A DNA stretch of 64,000 nt from Hysterangium stoloniferum (taxonomy: Eukaryota; Basidiomycota; Agaricomycetes; Hysterangiales; Hysterangiaceae). The notes beneath the pieces are model-generated. The model saw only the letters and a list, made by a program, of their open reading frames with translations, ran no database searches and was not told the origin of the DNA. A program made the position numbers and the translations under genes. Each line of letters starts with the position of its first letter. Position 1 is the first letter of the stretch. Positions 20,073-32,170 of this stretch are shown here, piece by piece. The stretch spans positions 248,001-312,000 of the forward strand of contig WHVD01000062.1 in the NCBI GenBank assembly GCA_015178975.1, written 5' to 3'.

Positions 20073-22626
20073 TCACGCAAGCGATGTCTTCTTCTCCAAT
20101 TTACTGATCTCCGCCAGCTTGAGACTATATTTGCGGGGGTTTAGCTGATTGAATACTTCATCGATTTCTATATTCGATTGTATGACTGGCAGAATTGTTC
20201 GAGAGTGCATAAACTTACGTTCTAGACTGACGCCCCTTGTCTCTACCATGGTGAAGTAGACTGTGACGAACTCAAAAGCGTCCCAAAGGAGGAATATGAG
20301 GTAAACTGTTTGAGTAAATAAATGAATTATTAATCTTTGAAACTTTATTAGAGATATACCTTTCCAGCCAATATTTTTCAGTGCAACCGGAAGCGCAAAA
20401 GTGTTGATGCAACCAACGGCTTCAATGTAGAGCAACGGACATAAACGTTGTAGTCAGGTTTCGGCAGTAAATGCAAATACCTTGTACTACTACGAGAAGG
20501 AATGATAGCCCCTTGGCTCTTGATTCATAGCTTAAGATCTCTGCCGGATAGAGTGCTTGTCTGAATCGCTTGGTTCATCAGCACAGTTACTCTACGTTAC
20601 TTGGCAATGGTGGAATGTACGCACATGGGTGTCCAACCAAAAGAAAAAACGACCATGAATAGATAGACAAATGCTATTCCAGCACTTGAACGTCCTGGAC
20701 TCGTGGTCGGGTTACTGAGTAGAGCCGAAACTATCGCCAGTATGGCCACGAGGGTGCCTGTAGCTGTAAGCGTTAACTTACGACGACCAATACGGTCAAC
20801 AATGGTCGATCCCTGTCAGAAGCAGGCGAGGTCAAAAGAATCCCCGAAAAATTCTTAACTGACTGCAAGAGCTCCCATAAAGCTGGTGACTGAGTTTACG
20901 AAGTTCAAGGTGAGTCTGAAGGGGTCCATCGTAAGTGCAGTCCTCTGAACTATGAAATAACAATACTACTTCTTATTTTGTGAACTGATAAAAACAATCT
21001 GTGAATATGGAAGATATATAAACATCATAAGACCTACGTGATGCCAGCATTTGCCAGTAAAACTGGCAAGAAGTATGTAATCAGCTGGTAAGATCCAAAA
21101 AATCGGTCAGGCAGATTCGTTTACTCCGTCACTACTATTTTGCAGCTTACCCCGTTCCCACTCAGCTGTCCAAACGCGCCTTTGGAATAGTTAACTTTCC
21201 ATTCGACTTTCATGTAGGAAGACTACTGACCGATCATGATGACAAGCATGGTGCGATGCCTATCCTGTCTTGTCCAAAAAAGAGATCTAAAATCCCAAAA
21301 GCGCTCTAGAATATATTGGTTAACATGTTAACATTCTATTGGGACAGATGTATGCGTCTTACTGTCTGCGCCGTCTAATATGACACTCTCTTCAATCTCC
21401 CCTATCTCCAGGTTGACGAGGGGCGAATTAATGTCCCCTGTCTGAGAGTGCAATTTTGCTAAAAGTGTTCGTGCCTCCTTCGGTTTCCCATTCGCGTAGA
21501 GCCAACGAGGACTGCCCCAGCGCATTAAAAGCTTACGAGCCGGAGCAACTGCCAAATGCTTACGATTCTGGACAAAAGAAAATGAAGAGAGCATTCAAGG
21601 CAGCTGGACCCATCTGATTTGCGGTTTTTTAAGATCTCGTTGTCACAAAGAGCAATGAGTGAGTAAGCTTGACCTGTACATAGAGTGGTACACGCCAGGC
21701 ATTGTTACTCTGCCAACGTCCACTTGCGACCATAATACCGCTGGCAGTCATTTGTCCAACATAGAAGCTATAAATTTATTTACTTAAATTACTTGATCAA
21801 ATATTATGGTAAGACACCCACAATGAATTTAGATAACCTAAGTATCGACCGCGGCTTTGGGGCGGGGCCATCTCTGCAAGATATGATTTGGCTGATGTGG
21901 ACGCCAGTGCTTTGTGAGAATTTAGCTGACAATATCAAGTATAAAAGGAAAAATATCACATGAACCAATTCCTGTACACGAACATACAATACAACCTCGA
22001 GTTCGTTACACAAAAGAGGTAATCGTACCAGTAAGATAGCGGCCGCCAATAAACATTGAACGGGTTGTCGCATTGGCAGTTACAGCAGCGCCGACGATAA
22101 TGAACATGTTCCCTATGAACATTGAAGCTCGTCGCCCAAATTTGTCTGGAATGTAGGAAGCAGGAATGGCTCCAGTAAGAGACCCAATTGTATATATCCC
22201 GAATACAATCCTATTATACTTGTAAACGCAGTTTTCTACGGTGTGTGGATACTATTTCAATACCCAGTGGACTTTCCCACCGCCGCCATGTGAAAGTATT
22301 GCCTGACAAAACAGTTTAGCAACTTATACTGCTGCGTGAGTTTATAAAATTGCGACTCACTGATATTGTGCCATTGCATTGATGCCAGACATGACAGTTC
22401 CATCGAATCCGTTGTCACCAGAGCAGCAAAAAACACACAAAATGACCAAGTAGAAGTAGGCAGCACGAGCGCTCCAGGTGCTCACACCTGGATCAACCTC
22501 TAAGGCAGCCTTGAGAGCGATCTGACGGTCTTCAAGTGACATCATATGTCGCTTGATGCTCTCACGATATTCGGCATCCTCCTTGACATTCTGCTTAGAA
22601 GAAGATGTATGGGATGCGGGGGACAT
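20073..22626 (-). CDS. MFS sugar transporter (lactose permease / hexose transporter-like)
   Basis: The minus-strand gene starts at 22626 and ends at 20073 in about 16 exons. The first seven are placed at 22626-22361, 22302-22264, 22210-22029, 21909-21822, 21767-21674, 21613-21564 and 21511-21363, all in phase. Landmarks in order are GDNGFDGTVMSGINAM, YIPDKFGRRASMFIGN, SYLAEMAPPQSRGRYLGYLN, FYVGQMTASGIMVASGRW, CPESPRWLYANGK, DKRFWDFRSLF, STIVDRIGRRKLTL, YPAEILSYESRAKGLSF and MVETRGVSLE. These are the signature loops of the sugar porter family (DK-GRR, PESPRWL, a PETKG variant). The N-terminus is cytosolic and polar. It imports a sugar across the plasma membrane; substrate unknown. The gene appears intact, though the later exons were traced less strictly. 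Confidence 0.9.
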
Positions 22627-23837
22627 AGTCAGTCAATACCGCTCAGCCACGGACTTTTGGAATAATGAACATTTATTTAAATAGAACTGGCGTCAAAGAT
22701 ACTCGACGCGATTGTGTGTGAATACTCTTGTTCACGCGCGATGAACACGGCTTTCCGGGACGGTGCGTCAAGTACATATAGTGATATCATAGTAGATACC
22801 TGTCTTTTGAAAAAGAAGGTTAGGTCATGTGCATTGTGTTCGTCTCATATTTGGCGAAGATCAAGTCGAGAAGCCATAAATAGCTTTGCAGGCGGGCCTG
22901 CACGACATGGTTAATTAAATGTAATGTCTCCCATGACACAATGGGTCCCGGCGATAACCAGTCCTCGTGATAAGCCATGGATCCCCTACATATATAATTA
23001 CTGTAACGCTTCTGAGTTAAATTTGATAAACATGGGGTGCAATCGAAAGCTGGAGCTCGGGAAATTTTTTGGAATAATAGCTTGATGAGCGTGGCACATG
23101 ACCTCACTCCTCAATCACTCAACTTCCCTTAATTGGCCACCATGAATGGTTACAGTTACTTACAAATAAACCACCGTAATTTTGGGAATCCCTCGAGTAG
23201 CTACTCCATTGAGACAGCAGAGCATCTACTTACATTCTTTTCCTCGTCTGTATTAAAAGACCTAACATTGTCCTGTCTGATACCAAGTGAAGTTGACTAA
23301 TGTCAACTTTCATGTGCAGTAGAGCCATTTAGTCGTGGGGTGGATCTAAACGAGGCTGTGCATAATCTGTAAGAGTCGAGTCGCCCTGTCCATTTAAGGA
23401 AGTTTGAATAATCAACTAAATATTAAAAAGAACTAAAATAATTACAGTAATAAAAAAATCAAAACAGTTTTACAGTAATAAAAAAATAAAAAATGGTTAT
23501 TGGTTAGAACTAAGATTGGGAGAGCAGGTGGCAGGTGGAAACACAGGCTCAGAATTGGTGCACAGTCTTGATTGGAGGTAAGATAAATGAATGTTATAAG
23601 AAAATGGAGGTGGCTCCAGTTCAGGAGGAGTGGTGTGTAGAAGATGTGGGATGATAGGATGAAGAGGGTAAGGATAGGGATGGGTAAGAGAAAATTTCCT
23701 TTTTGGTGGATATTGCAACAGCTGGTGTTGGAAAGCCTCTCCCAGAAGCTTTGAGATTAATTTTCTTACCACCAGACTCTGGTTTCTTCTCAGTTTGTAA
23801 TTGATTCATGGTCTCTATGGCTATCTTCTTTTCTTCT
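22627..23837. other. Intergenic / unassigned
   Basis: The first part should hold the promoter of the sugar transporter. From about 23400 the sequence becomes AT-rich with short tandem A/T runs. Minus-strand open frames at 23497-23848 have no motif I recognise. No gene is supported. Confidence 0.4.
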
Positions 23838-25583
23838 AACAAAAACATTCAAGGTAACATTCGACTCATCTTTGATACTTTGACTTGGCTCTTTGACTTT
23901 GACTTGACCAACACATTTGACTCAACTCCTATTTGACTTTCTTCGACAATCTCAAATATCTTTGACATGTCTCATTTCAATGTCATGAATGATTTCATTA
24001 TTAAATCATAACATAGTCATAGATAAATGATGGAAAGTATAAAAGGGCAATGAGAAGAGCAAAGGATTTCAGTCAGAAAATCTCTCCATTGTACATTAGT
24101 TATCTGTATTACTAAATCTACTCCCAATCTTATCTTTTGTAATTATCATAATTCTTCGACATTAACATTGTGACTGGTATTAGCCTCTTACTTCATCAAC
24201 ACAGGGGCCTTTCCTACAATGGAACACTAATGCTGTGAGCTTCTAAGTTAATCACCTACTCCTCAGAGGCATATATTAGCCAGAGTAGTTGATATCCACA
24301 AGGAGAGGGAAAGTGATGAAAGGCATGGGGTTGGACTGTGGACAGGACTTCAATAAGATGAGAAAATGGTGCCCTCTAGGGTCTGTGACAGAGGGTTTCC
24401 TGATAGTATGTTCATTCTCATTCTTGATTTTAATATGTTCTTATTCTTATTCATATATGATTGTATTGATGGTTAGGATGATGGGAGCAGTGGAACCAAA
24501 GAAGCTGGCCTTGTTGTCTTCCCCCTTGGCAAGATCAAAACTCAATGAGCCATTCATGTTTGCCATAGCCATTTTATGTACTCATGCATAGATTCATCCT
24601 TATTCTTCAAGTATGAATGCTACAATGACAATTTCAAGACCTTTGAGGAGATCCACAATGTACAGATAGCCAATAATGCTGCTGAAGCATATTTGGTTAT
24701 TGGTGTGGCTACAGTGTAAGTCCTTATTACCTTTATATTCACTTCATTAGCTTTAATGAGATTTGTTTAAGTTTTTATAATAGTGTTGTATTTCGAACTT
24801 GTAAATTCAATGACAGAAAATGTAAGGGGTGGCCAATCATCCAGACTTTTGAAAGTGTAAGTTTAAGATTCTTTTTTTTTCTATATATTGAATGAGTGGA
24901 CAAGTGACATGAATTGAATTTCTTTCAATAAAGTCAAATAATAATCATAATATATTCTACTAAACTGAATACAGAAGCCTCTTTGATGAAGTATAGATTC
25001 AGCCTTCTGTATTAGGTAGAGTTATTTTTAGACTACTGGGTGCTTATGGATCACACCTTGCAGGAGGAATTCCTTAGACTGTTTCTCTTCAGATTCCCTC
25101 CTGCTAGGTGAGTTAGGTAGTTATTTGTATATATATTAGTTCTAATATATCTTCAGATTCCCTCCCGCTAACCTAGTGTGAATATTAGATAGTAGGGATT
25201 GCCCTTACACATACCTTGTTCTTAATAATAGCTGTCATGGAGAGTGGATTACCATTGGAATCAATAAATTTGAAGGCATTGTTGGTCAGATCAAGAATAT
25301 ATCTTACAGATTCACCTTTGGCCAGGTCATAGGAACTTCTGTCAGTTGTTACAAACATACAAGCTCAAATTCCAATAATATTCAATTCAACATTCCTTCA
25401 ACATTCCTTTGACTTTTTGACTTGATTTCTGACTCAACTTCCAACTTGACTATCTTTTGAGATTCTTTGACTTGTCTCAGTCTGATATCAATGATAATTT
25501 CATTCTGAAATTATATTATCATCATAGGTAAATGATACATATATATATAGTATAAAAGGACAATGATAGTGTGAAGGATAGGC
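23838..25583 (+). mobile_element. Copia-like LTR element fossil with short interior
   Basis: Two similar AT-rich stretches (about 23838-24205 and 25354-25583) share runs of TTTGACTT, a TATAAAAGG-type motif followed by CAATGA, and their overall order. They look like two LTRs in the same direction. The interior of about 1.1 kb contains a segment resembling a copia protease region near 24600-24720 (SLFFKYECYNDNF, then VQIANNAAEAYLVIGVATV). The right copy is cut off by the LTR starting at 25584. The element is heavily decayed and lacks most of pol. Boundaries are approximate. Confidence 0.5.
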
Positions 25584-26208
25584 TGTGAACAGTGTAATAC
25601 CCCATAAGGAACTGAGTATTACTTTGATTCTTTATTTTTCTATATTTTATATTATTTTTTCCTTCACTTCAAATATGAGATATATCTCACATTTAGTAGT
25701 ACAAAGGTCCATGTATGCTTGTGGGCACACAAGTGCCCACAAGCCCACAACAGTGACACTTGTAACCTAATAGTCACAATAGACAAGACACTTTTAACCC
25801 CAACAACCACCACCTGCACGATATAAGTATTGGTTTGGGGCTCTGTCTCAATAACATCTGCATTACTGCACTTATATTTCAACTGTGAGCAAAGCTTTGC
25901 ACTGAAACAGTTGAGACTTAGTACAATAGAATGCATCTCTTGAAGCTATTCCATTCCTTTCTCATAGTAGCGACACTACTCCTACTCTCTACATATCTCA
26001 TTCTATAAGTAATCCCTAATTGTACCTCTCAATTGATCCACATCCTGACTACTATCAGTCTGATCGCACCTTGAGGTCGATCTTCATTCTTAAGTATTTT
26101 GTCTCATTGATCACACCTTGAAGGTCGATCCTACTTCTATCATTGGAGTAGCAGACTATTATATCATTTATGTAATTACTACTATTCTAATAAGTTGATC
26201 TCACTATT

Positions 26209-26682
26209 TGTGAGGAGTATGCTTTTACCACAGTTTCATTGTGGTAAAACACTCCTTTTATTTCATTTATATTTTACATATTCTATTCATATTTTACTAT
26301 CTTTCATATTCTTCGAATATCGCATATTTCATTAGTTCGAAGCATTGTGTATACTTGTGGGTGCACTCAGCACCAATTAGAACTCAGACACACTTTAACC
26401 CAAGAACTACCACTCATAAGACACAAACTAGGTCTACTACGAGCGGTGATCAGGGTAACGTGTCAGCTACTATATAAGTAGCAGTATCTGAACTACTGAG
26501 CACTTCTGGCCTCGAACTGTAATAGTTGAGGCCTCCACTCGAACCATCGCACTCGTTGACTCCTTCATCATCTCATGCTCTTTCTCTCACTTTCTCTTAT
26601 ATTGCACCGAATAGGTCAATATCCTTCCTTTCTACTCATTTCTTCGTATATAGAACGGTCAGAACTTCCGCCACTCTTCACA
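26209..26682 (+). repeat. 5' LTR of the family B element
   Basis: 474 bp from TGTGAGGAGTATGC to CCACTCTTCACA. A strong hairpin (TTTTACCACA and its complement) lies at bases 14-40. The sequence immediately after the LTR, TGGTGATCCGGGCC at 26684, fits a primer binding site complementary to a tRNA 3' end. Confidence 0.9.
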
Positions 26683-26764
26683 GTGGTGATCCGGGCCGGA
26701 CCGTTCTTTCCCTACGAAGAAAATCTTATATTCAAATACGAAATTCTAACTACACAGCTGCGAA

Positions 26765-27646
26765 GTGTCAACATTTGCAACTTCGCAAAACACTGTCTGG
26801 AACTTCTCGCACGCTGAGCGTTGCGAATCTGGTCAAATGGAAGGTAACTCAAACTTCGAGCAGTCGAGTCCCTTGGAAAGGCAAAACGCTCGCATCTTCA
26901 TGAAGGATACCCTGGTCTTCCCGCTGAGACAAGTTATGCTCGAGCATCATGGCCAACTACTTTATTCGGAGCCTGTCAATGTGAAGTGGAGCTCCTATTA
27001 CGCTTCTCGAGTTTCGAGGGATAAGGTTGTCATTGCCACAAAGGATTACAAGACAAAGTACCCATCCATGCCTACGAGGATAGCCATCTGGCTGGGAAGG
27101 TACCATGGCATCATATCGGCACAGGACTTATTCACTTGGCCTGGAACTCTCGATAAGGTGACAAAGTTGATCCCAAATTGGTCGAACGAGGTTATATTCT
27201 TTCGAGAAAAGGGAATAGCGGGCATCAAGATGGAACTGTTCACCATGCTCACTGATTTACTTTGTGTGCATGATGATCTGCTACAGATTATGCACATGTT
27301 ACTTGGAGGGGACCACATCGTGCCAAGGGTCGATACAGAATTCAGATACATTCAAATGTTGAAGGAATCTATATACGGTAAACCCTCGAATGTGTGTTTC
27401 GCCTACTTTACTCTCAGGTCGAAATTGATGCATAACCTGGAGAGATGTAACAAGATGATGGCAGAATTGCTCAGTGGATTTGATGACCAGAACAAACATC
27501 TTCATCCTCCAGCTCTAGCCCCTTTCATGAAGAATGTCCTGGGATCCATGCCAGATCAACTGACAAAAAAGGACAGTTGTCTTCCTCGAATGTGTCTATG
27601 GAAAAGATCACAGTCAAAGTCGTCTCCAGTTCCCCATCATTCTTAG
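26765..27646 (+). CDS. Gag-position ORF of the family B element, unrecognised
   Basis: An open frame of 293 codons begins about 80 bases after the 5' LTR, in the gag position. The product is mostly helical-looking and hydrophobic/basic in character (FMKDTLVFPLRQVMLEHHG, MPTRIAIWLGRYHGIISAQD). No zinc knuckle or protease motif is present. It could be a diverged capsid protein or an unrelated captured ORF. I infer gag from position only. It belongs to a fossil element. Confidence 0.45.
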   Translation: MSTFATSQNTVWNFSHAERCESGQMEGNSNFEQSSPLERQNARIFMKDTLVFPLRQVMLEHHGQLLYSEPVNVKWSSYYASRVSRDKVVIATKDYKTKYPSMPTRIAIWLGRYHGIISAQDLFTWPGTLDKVTKLIPNWSNEVIFFREKGIAGIKMELFTMLTDLLCVHDDLLQIMHMLLGGDHIVPRVDTEFRYIQMLKESIYGKPSNVCFAYFTLRSKLMHNLERCNKMMAELLSGFDDQNKHLHPPALAPFMKNVLGSMPDQLTKKDSCLPRMCLWKRSQSKSSPVPHHS

Positions 27647-28205
27647 GTCGAGATTCGCAGTGTCCTGATGAATCTCGCCATCCATCATCTATCCATCCTA
27701 TCCCATTTACTTCCCCGAGTGGACCTTCCAACAAGTCGTCCAATAACTCGAATGATTGGAATTGCTATAGAGGCCTGGGAGCTGGGGAGCAGAAATCAGA
27801 TGATGGTTTTAAGGATATAAAAGGCATGGGACAGAACTCACCAACGGTAAAGCCATCCCATCTTGCAGGATTCAACCAAAGCTTTCCCATGGAGATACCA
27901 CTGGGAATTTGTTGACATAAACCCCTAGTTCCAGAATGGGGGGCACTGACAAAGTTTCTGCAAATGGAAGGCAGTTATGGACACACTGCGAAGGATACCT
28001 CTCGATGGACCAAGCCAAGGACGGATACATTCCCATTTGACCCCGGATGCTCCCTCACAAATTACATCACATGGGGGACAATCGTTATGTTGCGAGATCA
28101 TTCTGGAACAATGATATCGCAACAGGGGGGCAGTATAGGGGGTATAGGAGAGGGCACCTTATGGGATCATCACCTATGGCCTGCAAGAGCATGCTAACAT
28201 CTGCA

Positions 28206-29020
28206 TCACCAGTCTCGCCGATGGAACAGTCGAGAGCTGGATGCAGTGCATGAGTGCATAGGCGCAACTGTGCGGGAGTGTGGGTGCTGGCATATGGCTG
28301 CAGGTGTATGGGTACAAGCATATGGGTGCGGTGCATGGATGCAGGTGTGGCAGCATGCAAATGACTGCGTCACCAGTCTTGCCAATGAAATGGTCGAGAG
28401 CTGGATGCAGTGCGTGAGCTTGCTGCGAGAGTGCGCAGGTGCGGCGCGTGGGTGTAGTTTGAAGATGCCGGTGCGCTGCGCGACACGTGAATGTGCGCGC
28501 GCGTGACATGTGAATGTGTGCGCGCACAATGCATGAAAGTGTGCACGCGCGACGCGTGAAGGTGCGCGTGCATGGCACGTGGATGTAGTGCGCGCGTGGG
28601 GGATGTGGTGCATTCGCGCGGCACGTGGACATGGTGCGCGCGCGCGGCGCACAGATGTGTGCATGCCGCATGGGTACGCAAGTGCGCTGCGTGTGAGCGC
28701 GCTGCGTAAGTACGGGCGTAGGGGTGTGGGCAGATGGGTACGGCGTAGGGGTACAATGCATGGTGGTGGGTGCGGTTTGAGAGACGCAAGTGCACTGTGT
28801 AGGCACGGGCGTATGGGCATAGCACGAGGATGTGCTGCCCGTGTGCAGTGCACGGATGCGGGTGCGACAGCACAGGTGTATGGGTGCAGTCCATGGGTGC
28901 AGTTCAAGGGCGTGCTGCGCAAATGTGCAAGTGCGGCAGGGATGTGGTTCGAGGGTGCGCCGTGCGGCAGTTCAAGGGTGCGCTGTGCAGCGGTTCAAAA
29001 GTGTGCAAGTCAGTATAGGG
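28206..29020 (+). repeat. GC-rich degenerate repeat block inside the family B element
   Basis: About 800 bp of imperfect repeats built from GTGCGCGCG-, GGTGCGG- and ATGGGTGC-like words. It is strongly enriched in CpG and in alternating purine-pyrimidine runs that favour Z-DNA. A 60 bp segment containing GGTCGAGAGCTGGATGCAGT is duplicated at about 28200 and 28370. Long open frames occur on both strands because stop codons are rare in this composition; none is believable as a gene. Confidence 0.75.
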
Positions 29021-29719
29021 ATGGCATCACCGAGCAAGACAATGCCAGAGAGGTGGACATACCTTACTCAGTCCTTCCAAACAATGAGGATATGAGGTTG
29101 ACGGTTGAGTACGACAGAGTAAAAGACTGACTTCCAAAACTTGTGGACATATGTGGACACAGGGCCGTGTCACCTCACAACGACGCCTTCACACTGTCTT
29201 CTACTCTTAGCCTTCCCCTCTGCTAAAGCTTTGTACTGAAATAGTCAAAGCTTTTCCTTTCTGACCCTTGCAACTCATAGGTTTGGTACACACCGTTCAA
29301 CAAGATCCTTCCTCATGGTCAGAGCTTCGCACTGAAATAGTCGAAGCTTTGCCTTTCTTGACCTTCGCGACTTTCAGGCTCGGTGTGTGACACTTTCTGA
29401 TCAGCCATTCACAGATTTGGATTCAGTGTGCGACGCCTTACGACACTGCCCTAATAACTTCACACCATCTCAACCTTCACCTTGCTTCTTCAGTAAAACC
29501 CGTGACTCATCTCGATGTCGGTCTTGGTCCTGACCTCGGTCTCGCACTCTTCCCCACTCCTTGTCATCAGCATCGACACTACTACTGTCCCACGACGTTG
29601 TTGACTTGCGGGAAACGGTGTCGATGGAACTTCTCTTGGTCGGGGAGACATCCAGGGAATCTTATAGCAGAGGTTATTTCAAAGGAACGTCGAAAAATAG
29701 AGGGATGGGGTATGATGGT

Positions 29720-30170
29720 GCGATTGCATGACTGCGCAGCAAGAGTTCACAACCGCACGATCACGCTGCACGGGTGCACGACGGCACGACTGTACGGCCG
29801 TGCGACAGCGTGACGGTGTGACTGCACGACGGTGTGACTGCGCGATCGTGCTGTACAAGCGTGCGACCGCATGACCGCGCTGCACGGGTGCACGACGGCG
29901 CGACGGTATGACTGCACGACAGTACGACTGCGCGACAGTGCGACAGTGCGACTGCACGACGGTGTGACTGCGCGATCGTGCTGCACGACAGTACAACTGC
30001 ACGACCGCGCTGCACAGGTGCGCAACGACGTGACTGTGCTACAGCGCGACGGCACGACTGTACGACGGTGCAACTGCGTGATGGTGCAACTGCACAACGG
30101 TACGACCATGCAACTGGGCTACATGAGTGCACAACTTGTGCTACACGGGTGTGCAAATACGGTGTGGGGG
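29720..30170 (+). repeat. GC-rich minisatellite-like block (ACGACGGTGTGACTGCG words)
   Basis: About 450 bp consists of short repeated words such as TGCACGAC, GGTGTGACTGCG and CGATCGTGCTGCAC in variable order. It resembles the block at 28206-29020 in composition but not in unit. CpG is frequent. Open frames on both strands are by-products of the repeat. Confidence 0.75.
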
Positions 30171-30209
30171 CACAGCTTGAAGATATACTACATTGATGTG
30201 CTCGTAGCT

Positions 30210-31160
30210 CATGGGCTGCACAACACCATGCCTCAATGACCTCACTGACAGATGCTGACTTCTAATGGAGTTCAGTAGCCACGCCAACGCGCTCGTCGTT
30301 TGTGGTCGAATTTGCGAGTTGCATTGATGCGCTCATCTCTCACGGTCAAATTCACGAGCATCCTTCTCACACCCATCGACGCACTTGTAGTCCTCTGGCC
30401 ACGCAACACCGTGCCCTGACAGTATTTCGCCAATGGACACGGGCTCTTTCCCCTCCTGGGTACATGGAACTGTTGAAACAGTTGAATAACTCTTGACAAA
30501 CACCCTGTGAGTGTGAGGAAAGTAAACACTTAATGTATTCAACTGTGAAATAACTACATACCTGTGAGTGTGAGGAAAGTAAACACTAAGGAGACTTTCC
30601 CACACCCACAGCGGAGTATACTACAGGGTGCTTACCTAAGCACCTACACATCAGTTACCTTACTAGGTAACTCACTCAATACTGCACCTACAGTGCTGGG
30701 AAAAATACTACAAATATCAGAAAAATATAGGGAACATCATAGACTATGTAAGAGCTGTAATATCATACTCTAACAGGAACTTGTCACGAATGTCCGGTTA
30801 CCCATCCATTATAAGCAGCATTGTTCGACAAGTTTGGGTTTGGGTTCAGTGCAGCGCACGCCTTCCAACAAGGCGTGGCGGCGGTCCAGGTTGACATCGT
30901 AGTACGAGTGTCAGGAAGGTGTGCGACGTCCGTGACGATGCAACAACGACGGTGGTACACTCTAAGCTCACTGGCCGCGCAACACCACACCTTAACGACT
31001 TCGCTGATGAACACAGACTTCCAGTGGAATTCGCGAGTCGTGTCAATGTGCTCATCACTCGCAGTCAAATTCATGAGTGTGCTTCTCACACATGTCGACA
31101 TGCCTGTAGCCCTCTGGTTGCGCAACACCATACCCTGACAACGTCTCACCAACAGACAGG
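30210..31160 (+). repeat. Pair of ~200 bp direct repeats inside the family B element
   Basis: The segments at about 30210-30440 and 30975-31150 are related. Both have CGCAACACC at the ends, then GTCAAATTCA, TTCTCACACM and TGTAGTCCTCTGG-like words in the same order. They flank a solo LTR and a different unique stretch. They look like an internal duplication older than the LTR insertion. Confidence 0.65.
30471..30775 (+). mobile_element. Solo LTR, 305 bp, inside the family B element
   Basis: It begins TGTTGAAACAG, ends CTCTAACA, and is flanked by the exact duplication GGAAC (30466-30470 and 30776-30780). Inside, the words CCTGTGAGTGTGAGG occur twice, 57 bp apart (30504 and 30561). No other copy of this family is in the window. 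Confidence 0.85.
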
Positions 31161-31882
31161 GACTCTTTCCCCTTCACCCCTTTCACTTTCGATTTCAGTT
31201 CGTGTGCTTTCGTTAGGCATAGCGACGACACACATTTTTGATAGGCGTGACTTGTGATGTCAAATTCGGCTGCGACGGGGGCAGGAAAAGCGGTTATGTG
31301 CCAGTGTTGGGATTTTGGAGTGAGGAATGCGTACACACCCAACTCAAGTACCGTATTCGGGTTCATTATTACAATCGTACTGAACTCAGTCGATTTTGTG
31401 ATTTTTTCTTTTTCCTCTGGACTTGCCCACCTACTCGCAGCGTTTCTGGACACTTTCTAGACCTACCATGGGCTAGACCTTTTGGGAACACAGACTGGTG
31501 CACAATAATGGTTAATTTGCGAGATCGTGGTGGAATCACAATATCGCAAAGTGGGGGGCGGTATAGGGGGTATAGGGTATACATCCTGGCATGCTGCTAG
31601 GTCCCATAGACTAGCAGCATGGAAAGATCCTAATCCCAAGTCTTACACTATCTCGCCACAGCAAAGCATCATAAACCTCCTCCAGTACTCATTTAAGGAG
31701 GAGGAGATTCCGATGGACTCTAATGATAGCTTACCCTCCTAACCCCAAGATGCACTGCCCAACGAGTTACATGACAGTCTGTCAGCCTACAGGACATTTA
31801 CTATGAGGAATGCCTCGTGTCCTGGAAGGAGACAATGTGGCAGTGTCTAGAAGGCTATCAAGTAGTCCATTTGCTGTTCGAG

Positions 31883-31960
31883 GACTGAAGGAGTACTCGA
31901 CTAGGGACTGAAGGAGTACTCGACTAGGGACTGAAGGAGTACTCGACTAGGGACTGAAGG
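31883..31960 (+). repeat. 23 bp tandem repeat, three units plus partial
   Basis: The unit GACTGAAGGAGTACTCGACT plus AGG is repeated exactly at 31883, 31906 and 31929, followed by a partial unit. Identical units point to recent expansion or homogenisation. It lies about 200 bp before the 3' LTR. Confidence 0.9.
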
Positions 31961-32170
31961 AAAAGAATGGATCTATTTTTTTCCCCCTTCCCTTCCCTCC
32001 CTTTTTCCACATCGACATCCTTCCTTACTGCCCATAAACCCACCAACCTCTCTTCGAATACTGGGGTCTCGGCACCTTGCAGTTTGGGGGGCTCCACACA
32101 AGACACCTGGGGGGCATCCCCGAAGCTTTCCAGAACTTCGTATAGCACATCCCTTCGAACTGGGGGGCAC

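Noticed and set aside
28174-28922. Open frames of 170-240 codons on the minus strand, and others on the plus strand, in the GC-rich block
   Set aside because: All six frames are nearly open because the repeat words lack stop codons; products are low-complexity Cys/His/Arg/Thr strings. I treat them as repeat by-products.
29679-30239. Overlapping open frames on both strands in the second GC-rich block
   Set aside because: Same reason: repeat composition, no motif, and overlapping frames of equal length.
31883-31960. CRISPR array
   Set aside because: The 23 bp units are directly adjacent without spacers, lie in a eukaryotic LTR element, and have no cas genes nearby.
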